Source: an uncultured Selenomonadales bacterium | GTDB taxonomy: Bacteria; Bacillota; Negativicutes; Selenomonadales; Selenomonadaceae | Reading direction: 5' to 3' | Length of the DNA: 64,000 bases | NCBI GenBank assembly: GCA_946183785.1 | Contig: CAMHCS010000005.1 | Span: 1 to 64,000, forward strand | Shown here: positions 58,925 through 64,000 of the stretch, in pieces | Layout: each line of letters begins with the position of its first letter | Position numbering within the stretch: position 1 is the stretch's first letter | Notes under the pieces: model-generated | Told to the model about the DNA's origin: nothing | What the model saw: only the letters and a program-made list of their open reading frames with translations | Database searches by the model: none | Program-made: the position numbers and the translations under genes

Positions 58925-59907
58925 GTCTCCTCCTTTCCTTCAATCAATCCTGACGCGGTTCGCTGAATACGAATCTTCTCTTTCCAGTCCTCACAAGACG
59001 CCGGCATGAACTCATGCACGAGATACTTGGGACGCACCGTTTCCACGATGCGCCGTGCCGCATCCGTCCGGAACGGCAGGTGTGCGTCCATCGTAATCAC
59101 GTAATCCATGCACGCCTCGGGCGAAAGAGGAGCGGACTCGCCCGCGTGTTCCCGCATCATCCGGCGGACGAAGTCCCCCGTCAGCGACTGGTGCAAATGC
59201 AGCCCTTTCACCGCCTCGCCCAAGGAACCGAGCTTTTGGAAAACGCCAATCACATAGGCCGCCGCCTCCGCCTCGTTCAAAAGAGCCAGTTCCATGTGCA
59301 TCAGATGTCCGACGTCGAGCATAAAGCCCGTGCGCCGATGGCGGATGCCCCGCAAAAGATGCTCGGCGATCTTTGGGTCGATGAATGTCAGCCCCGGCCA
59401 CCAGAGATTTTCCAACAGCAGCCAGCAGTCCTCGGGCAATATGTCCGACACATCGTTCAAAAGCTCGATTGCGGCGTCAATCACCGCTACGTCGTCATAG
59501 GGGAAGCGCCGAGAATACAGGCCATAGGACGGCGCGTCCGCCACATGGAAAACCACATATTCCGGCTTCGGCGCCAAAGCCTCCCGAATATGCTCCCGCA
59601 GCAGCGCAATCCACTCGTCCGGCGTGTCGCCCCCGTAATAGGCGCGCACATCCTCAGCCCGGGGAAACTCCCGCCGCAGCACCGCCTCGTCGCCGAGAAA
59701 AAAGGCAACCCAAGAAGGCCAATAGCGAAGATGGATGCCGCGGACATACTCCGCCGGATGAAGTGCCGAATCCCAATCCCCGCAGGGCAGGAGCTCGACG
59801 CCATTCAGCACTTCCGCCCGCAGAAAGGATTCCAAAGCGCCTTCAGCGTTGCCCAAAAGCCCTTTGTTGTCGCAGTCCGCGTTGGAGAGATTCACAAGCT
59901 CCAGCAT
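58921..59907 (-). CDS. Xylose-isomerase-like TIM-barrel protein; candidate CbiR-type cobamide amidohydrolase
   Basis: A 328-residue AP-endonuclease-2/xylose-isomerase-like barrel. Putative metal ligands stand in VELLPCGDWD, LLLENLWWPG, GFMLDVGHLMHM, VKGLHLHQSLTG, TMDAHLPF and YLVHEFMP. It lies between a TonB receptor gene and a BtuF/FecB-type lipoprotein gene in one transcription unit. CbiR, a cobamide-remodelling enzyme, belongs to this superfamily, so removal of the nucleotide loop of imported corrinoids is an attractive inference. A sugar isomerase or an enzyme acting on a metal chelate is not excluded. ATG 59907 follows AGGAGG. Confidence 0.82.
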   Translation of the reverse strand: MLELVNLSNADCDNKGLLGNAEGALESFLRAEVLNGVELLPCGDWDSALHPAEYVRGIHLRYWPSWVAFFLGDEAVLRREFPRAEDVRAYYGGDTPDEWIALLREHIREALAPKPEYVVFHVADAPSYGLYSRRFPYDDVAVIDAAIELLNDVSDILPEDCWLLLENLWWPGLTFIDPKIAEHLLRGIRHRRTGFMLDVGHLMHMELALLNEAEAAAYVIGVFQKLGSLGEAVKGLHLHQSLTGDFVRRMMREHAGESAPLSPEACMDYVITMDAHLPFRTDAARRIVETVRPKYLVHEFMPASCEDWKEKIRIQRTASGLIEGKEET

Positions 59908-59934
59908 GGGACGCCTCCTCCAGAAGACACAGCC

Positions 59935-59955
59935 TGCGGAGGCGGCGCCTCCGCA
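59935..59955 (-). repeat. Perfect GC-rich hairpin between receptor and TIM-barrel genes
   Basis: TGCGGAGGC and GCCTCCGCA form a 9-bp stem with a 3-base loop. No T run follows on the minus strand. It may protect the receptor message end or lower downstream expression. Confidence 0.6.
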
Positions 59956-59971
59956 AGAAAAGATACTGAGA

Positions 59972-61984
59972 TCAGAAGCTGACAGACACGCCGATCTGGA
60001 AGAAACGGCCCTTGCCGGGGTAAAGATTTCCAGATTGAGCTGACAAGGGGAAAACCTGATATTCTTGGTTAGTTAGATTATTGACCTTGAAATAAGCCGT
60101 CAAATTCTTGGTGATGTCATAGCTGGCATTGAAGTCAATCAACGTATAACTGCTAGTAGTGTAAAAGTTACGGTCGAGCCCGCTGCCAAGGGTACCCATG
60201 AGGTTTGCCTTCCATGGCCCCTGCTTAAAATGGATACCCAACCGATAAGTGTTTGGCGCTTGGTTTCTTGCACTTCTGGCGAACCCCTCACCATTGGGAT
60301 CCTGAATATTTACATTTATATAAGAATAGGTTGCATCCATGCTCCAGTGCTCGTTAAATTGCTTCTGTATAGATAGTTCGATACCATGCTTTTTTTCATC
60401 GTTTATGTTGAACGCTTTCCATGGCGACCACAGGTCATACGGATCAATAGGTGCCCATTTTATAGCATTATGAAGTTCACTCCAAAAATAACTGGCGCCG
60501 ACAGTCATGGTGTCATCAATCTTATGCGTGATACCAATGGTTTCTGTATGACCGGACTCCGGCTTCAAATTCGGGTCCCCGAGCATAGTATCATACTGAT
60601 CATGATAGTAAAGATCATCCGCAGTGGGTGCCTTAAAGACACGCCCCCATGATGCGTAGATTTGCGTGTTGTCATCGGCATTGTAATTGATAGCCGCCTT
60701 TGGGGTCCAATGGGTGCCAAACATGCTGTGACGGTCAATACGAACACCCGGCACTAAAGACCACTTCGGAGCGATATTCCAAGTGTCCTGCAGATAGGCA
60801 GCGGCATTGCGGATTTTTTTATCGCTATAATTTCCTCCGCTGGGGTCAATACTTTCCGAATTACTTTCTCGCCACTCAGCCCCAGCTATCAAAGAATTGG
60901 TTTTACTTAAAGTCCAGCCGTTCTGGTATTCAACACCAATGGTGTTGGTGTTGAAGGGGGGATTCTGTTTTCCGGTTGCCCAATATTCATTTCCGGATGA
61001 TACCCACTTGTAATTATTATAAACTCGCAAGAAGCCCGGAGTTTTAGTGCCTTCCTTAAAATGATAAGACACTGCTACGTTATTGTAAAGTTCGTCTTGC
61101 TTTCCATACTCCCTAAAGGGCATCCCATAGCCATGTGTATAGTTACCGCCATGAATGGACTTGTGTTCGAATTGAACCCGCACAGAGCTGCGATTGTCAA
61201 TTTCCGCGTCCACTCGTGCCGTGAAAGTATTGTTCTTCTGATCGCTGTTCGGCATGGAATTATTACTGCCATTGAGTTTATAATCAAAATGATTCCTGCG
61301 CTGGAAGCCGCCAGTAACGAACCAGCTCAATTTATCGATGCTGCCTTCATTGGACAGCTCGTAATTATAGGTACCCCAAGAGCCCGCATTGACGTCCAAT
61401 GTGGTACGAAGACCTTCTCCCTTCTTCGTGATGATATTGACCACACCCCCGACGGCGTCGCTGCCGTAGAGAGCTGAACCGCCGCCCTTAATGACCTCAA
61501 TGCGCTCAATGTTTTTCATGGAGGCGATGCTTTCAAGGTTAGCGCTGGAACGGGTACTGGCTGATCCTTGATCGTTGTTGATCCGACGACCATCCACGAG
61601 GATGACTACGCGCTCGTCGCCGTTGATACGTACCTCATTGTCGTTTCCACTAGCACCATTAGATACGAAAACGCCGTTCACATGGCTCAGAGCCTCGGCG
61701 ACACTGCTATAATGATTATCTTCAATCTCCTCCGCAGTAATAACCGCCACGTTCGCCGGGGTGTCCATCCGCTTCGTCGGAATCCTCTCCGCCGTAACGA
61801 CGACGTCCTCCAGCATGTACTTCGGCGTCTCCGCGGCTTCCGCAGGCTTCGCAGCCTCCGGCTCCGCAGCCAGCGCTTCGCCCATCATCGTCATCGAGAC
61901 GCCGCCAACGGCCAACAGCGCAACCAGTCGTCGAAGCGTTCGACGCTCCGACATGCGCTTCCGCCAATTTCTCATCAGTTCCAT
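59972..61984 (-). CDS. TonB-dependent outer-membrane receptor
   Basis: A 670-residue protein. A signal peptide (LVALLAVGGVSMTMMGEALA) is followed by a TonB-box-like EDVVVTAERI. The plug domain has DTPANVAVITAEEI, ERVVILVDGRRIN and RIEVIKGGGSALYGSDAVGGVVNI. A 22-strand-type barrel ends in the terminal aromatic signal (GRFFQIGVSVSF). It imports a large scarce ligand such as a corrinoid, haem or siderophore. ATG 61984 (MELMRNW) follows GGGGGG by 6 bases. The gene is more AT-rich than its neighbours. Confidence 0.93.
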   Translation of the reverse strand: MELMRNWRKRMSERRTLRRLVALLAVGGVSMTMMGEALAAEPEAAKPAEAAETPKYMLEDVVVTAERIPTKRMDTPANVAVITAEEIEDNHYSSVAEALSHVNGVFVSNGASGNDNEVRINGDERVVILVDGRRINNDQGSASTRSSANLESIASMKNIERIEVIKGGGSALYGSDAVGGVVNIITKKGEGLRTTLDVNAGSWGTYNYELSNEGSIDKLSWFVTGGFQRRNHFDYKLNGSNNSMPNSDQKNNTFTARVDAEIDNRSSVRVQFEHKSIHGGNYTHGYGMPFREYGKQDELYNNVAVSYHFKEGTKTPGFLRVYNNYKWVSSGNEYWATGKQNPPFNTNTIGVEYQNGWTLSKTNSLIAGAEWRESNSESIDPSGGNYSDKKIRNAAAYLQDTWNIAPKWSLVPGVRIDRHSMFGTHWTPKAAINYNADDNTQIYASWGRVFKAPTADDLYYHDQYDTMLGDPNLKPESGHTETIGITHKIDDTMTVGASYFWSELHNAIKWAPIDPYDLWSPWKAFNINDEKKHGIELSIQKQFNEHWSMDATYSYINVNIQDPNGEGFARSARNQAPNTYRLGIHFKQGPWKANLMGTLGSGLDRNFYTTSSYTLIDFNASYDITKNLTAYFKVNNLTNQEYQVFPLSAQSGNLYPGKGRFFQIGVSVSF

Positions 61985-62081
61985 AATAAACCCCCCTTGC
62001 CCTTCTTGCAATGAAACTTCGCGAAGTCTTCATCTCCCTTTTTCGCTTCGCTTCAAAAAATAATAATTTAAAAACAGACTC

Positions 62082-62110
62082 ATAATAGCAGACTTTATGA
62101 ACTTATTCAA
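62082..62110 (-). promoter_or_regulatory. Promoter of the TonB-receptor operon
   Basis: On the minus strand TTGAAT (62110-62105), a 17-base spacer and TATTAT (62087-62082) extended by TGC. The leader is about 90 bases, too short for a cobalamin riboswitch, and none of its conserved boxes was seen. Confidence 0.7.
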
Positions 62111-62168
62111 GAATATTTCCTATATTTTTCATAATTAGATAAACCAATCGACATCCTCATGTGACGCC

Positions 62169-62948
62169 TCATTCCAGCCGGAAGGTGAAAGACTGATAGA
62201 CATAGCAGCGCACGGGGCGCCCATAACCGTCGAGGCCAGGACTGAATGTGAAGCCTTCCGCAGCTTCCATCGCGGCGCGATCCAATGCATTATTTCCCGA
62301 GGAATCCACGATTTCCAAATCGTCTATGCCTCCGTCCTTGGCCAAGAGGAATCGAACTACCACCGTACCTTGTGTGCCTCGGTTCTGCGCTGAACGAGGG
62401 TATTCCGGCGCGCGGGAAGAAAGGACGCTGGGCGGAACCGTAGGTGCCTCGATGGCGTCACTGGCGGCGGGGATACCGTCGCCGTTTCCTCCGCCGTCTC
62501 CTGTACCCGCCTGCTCTTTGTCACCGGCGCCTTGACCTATGCCGCCGTCCCCGGCGCCCGTTGCGGGAGCCGTTGGCGTCGCTGCAGGAGATGCCGGCGG
62601 CTGCACTGGTTCCTGCGGTTGCGGCTGTGGGACAGGCTCCGGCAGTGGCTCCTGCACCGTCTCCTTTTCCTCGATGATGTCGTCAGGCTGCGGGGGCGGC
62701 GTTGGCTCGACCGGCGTCTCCTGCACGGCAGGCGGCGCGGCGGGCGCTGTTGCTGGCGCAGGAGCAGAGGAACCCGGCGCTCCAATCAGGGCCACGTCAT
62801 ATATGGGATCCGATGGTCGGCTTTGCTCAAGACGCATAGCCGCCGCTCCTAATAAGACGAAAAACAGCAGATGGAGCAGCAGGGAAGCGGCCAGCCCTTT
62901 CGCTGCACGATCTCGTTGGGCGTTTCCCGTCTTTTCCCCGCCCGTCAC
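62169..62948 (-). CDS. tonB: TonB energy-transducing protein
   Basis: A 259-residue protein. One N-terminal membrane anchor (GLAASLLLHLLFFVLLGAAAM) is followed by a long periplasm-spanning region rich in Pro, Glu and Gln (about 55-120), a Gly-rich spacer and the C-terminal domain (SRAPEYPRSAQNRGTQGTVVVRFLLAKDG). It carries proton-motive energy from ExbB-ExbD to the receptor encoded next. Its start overlaps exbD by ATGA. Confidence 0.93.
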   Translation of the reverse strand: MTGGEKTGNAQRDRAAKGLAASLLLHLLFFVLLGAAAMRLEQSRPSDPIYDVALIGAPGSSAPAPATAPAAPPAVQETPVEPTPPPQPDDIIEEKETVQEPLPEPVPQPQPQEPVQPPASPAATPTAPATGAGDGGIGQGAGDKEQAGTGDGGGNGDGIPAASDAIEAPTVPPSVLSSRAPEYPRSAQNRGTQGTVVVRFLLAKDGGIDDLEIVDSSGNNALDRAAMEAAEGFTFSPGLDGYGRPVRCYVYQSFTFRLE

Positions 62949-63358
62949 GATCCAGCTTCCTTATCTGTCGCGAGGCCGACCCGGGAAATCCCCGCCTTTT
63001 TGAAGGCGTCCAACAGGTGAATGACGGCTCGATACGGAACGCTCTCATCGGCGCGAATGATCACGGCGAATTTCTCGTCTCGCTGCCGTTCCTCTTTGGC
63101 CCGCACCATAAGCTCCGTTTCATGGATCGGCTTATCCTGCAGCCAATACGCGCCCTCGCCCTTTACGGTCACGGAAAATTTAGCCGCGCTTTGGGTCTGC
63201 GTCTCGGAAGCGACCGGCAGCTTGACCGGAATCGTGCGAAGCTCGCTCATGTACATCGTGCTGACGATAAAAAATATCAGCAGCAGGAACATCATGTCGA
63301 TCATTGGACTCAGCATCAGCTCCGGCGTACTCCTGCCGCGCCTTTTCAGCTTGATCAT
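62945..63358 (-). CDS. exbD: ExbD/TolR biopolymer transport protein
   Basis: A 137-residue protein with one membrane segment carrying the essential Asp (ELMLSPMIDMMFLLLIFFIV, Asp about 22) and a periplasmic domain. It forms the ExbB-ExbD-TonB energy complex. Its start overlaps exbB by ATGA, and tonB follows the same way. Confidence 0.94.
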   Translation of the reverse strand: MIKLKRRGRSTPELMLSPMIDMMFLLLIFFIVSTMYMSELRTIPVKLPVASETQTQSAAKFSVTVKGEGAYWLQDKPIHETELMVRAKEERQRDEKFAVIIRADESVPYRAVIHLLDAFKKAGISRVGLATDKEAGS

Positions 63359-64000
63359 ACGTCTCCCTCCTGCCGTCGGGCACTGCCGTGAACGGGATGT
63401 CTGCGGTCAAGGTTTTTGGCGATGGCTTCGAGAAGCGTGTTTCCCACTTCCTCGATATTCAGCGAGATTCCTTTGAGCCTGCGCATAAAATAAGCATACA
63501 TGCAGATGGCGACGATGGAAATACAGAGACCGAACACCGTCGTAATCAGCGCCTCCCCGATGCCCGCAGTCACGGCCAACGGGTCCTCCATTCGCTGATT
63601 GAAATTATTGAAGGAGCCGATCATGCCCGTCACAGTGCCGAGAAGTCCCAGAACAGGGGAGAGTGTGACCAGCACATTCAAATAATTGAGATTCTTCTCG
63701 AACTTGTCCATCGCCCGCTCGGCGCGAACGCTGACGAAACTCTCCAATCGCTCGAAATTCCCGTGCCGCGACATGACGACGGTGGCCAGCTTCGCCACTT
63801 CCCCGTGCGTGGAGTCCGCCAAACTTTTCGCGGTTTCCCAATCGTCGCGCTCGATGGCGTCGCAAAACTTCTTTGTGAATTCCATGCCGCTGTCTCCTGC
63901 ACGGAAGAACAGCCAACGCTCCACCGAAATCGCAACGGCAGCCAACGAGCAAAAAAGCAGCGGATACATAACCGGTCCGCCATTGACAAAATATTGAACG
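63355..64000 (-). CDS. exbB: ExbB/TolQ/MotA-type proton channel, N-terminus outside the window
   Basis: At least 214 residues. The frame is open from ATG 63969 back to the right edge, reading VQYFVNGGPVMYPLLF, which fits the normal ExbB start region, so the true start probably lies beyond 64000. The family features are YPLLFCSLAAVAISVERWLFF, VTLSPVLGLLGTVTGMIGSF and AVTAGIGEALITTVFGLCISI. It forms the inner-membrane proton channel driving TonB. It is followed by exbD and tonB with ATGA overlaps. Confidence 0.9.
   Translation of the reverse strand, partial: VQYFVNGGPVMYPLLFCSLAAVAISVERWLFFRAGDSGMEFTKKFCDAIERDDWETAKSLADSTHGEVAKLATVVMSRHGNFERLESFVSVRAERAMDKFEKNLNYLNVLVTLSPVLGLLGTVTGMIGSFNNFNQRMEDPLAVTAGIGEALITTVFGLCISIVAICMYAYFMRRLKGISLNIEEVGNTLLEAIAKNLDRRHPVHGSARRQEGDV

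Noticed and set aside
62011-62168. Cobalamin riboswitch before the TonB receptor
   Set aside because: The leader is only about 90 bases and lacks the conserved B12 box.
1-64000. CRISPR arrays, prophage or complete insertion sequences
   Set aside because: No regularly spaced direct repeats, integrase, phage structural genes or transposase were seen; only a group II intron tail was found.

Overview
The window reads as chromosomal DNA of a diderm (outer-membrane-bearing) Firmicute of the Negativicutes, probably Selenomonadales. The housekeeping order asp23-amaP-nusB-xseA-xseB-ispA-dxs-tlyA-nadK-argR-recN is a Gram-positive one. It lies beside outer-membrane genes (LptD, split heptose kinase and adenylyltransferase, a family 9 glycosyltransferase, ExbB-ExbD-TonB and a TonB-dependent receptor). 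Anaerobic metabolism shows in the single-chain pyruvate:ferredoxin oxidoreductase, the HydG hydrogenase maturase and two TRAP carboxylate transporters. No rRNA genes, CRISPR array, prophage or intact insertion sequence was seen; there is one tRNA, tRNA-Gln.

Layout: 1-4280 is accessory (partial U32-like protein, LuxR-type membrane regulator, group II intron tail, 27-bp perfect palindrome, DUF4143 ATPase). 4336-13317 holds nifJ, a zinc-ribbon protein, a dctPQM TRAP operon, a FliB-type methylase and tRNA-Gln. 13394-22172 is read leftward and carries an unusual amino-acid ABC transporter, three membrane or exported unknowns and the lptD-rfaE1-rfaE2-glycosyltransferase envelope genes, mostly with 4-base stop/start overlaps. 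22427-25694 holds an exported unknown and the ilvB-ilvN acetolactate synthase pair. 25939-36179 is read rightward: lysA, a periplasmic-binding-protein/diguanylate-cyclase pair, a LemA/TPM cluster, a TAXI-TRAP operon and a hydrolase.

36183-40311 holds a FIST-GGDEF protein on the minus strand, then a structured leader RNA followed by a TM1266-like regulator and hydG. 40392-53836 is the leftward housekeeping block. 54054-55430 is a third diguanylate cyclase. 55572-57723 encodes an acylphosphatase, a U32 peptidase and an O-methyltransferase preceded by an 11-codon leader. 57923-64000 is a TonB-powered uptake locus: ExbB, ExbD, TonB, receptor, TIM-barrel enzyme and periplasmic binding protein.

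The points most worth following are: (1) a leader RNA before hydG whose basal helix and terminator share bases; (2) the TonB locus with a xylose-isomerase-like enzyme that could be a corrinoid-remodelling amidohydrolase; (3) an ABC ATPase fused to a degenerate RsbW-like domain, paired with a permease carrying binding-protein lobes in swapped order; (4) the 27-bp perfect palindrome touching the promoter of the DUF4143 ATPase; (5) a class C-like group II intron tail that supplies the last codons and stop of the LuxR-type gene. All functions are inferred from reading motifs; no database search was possible.
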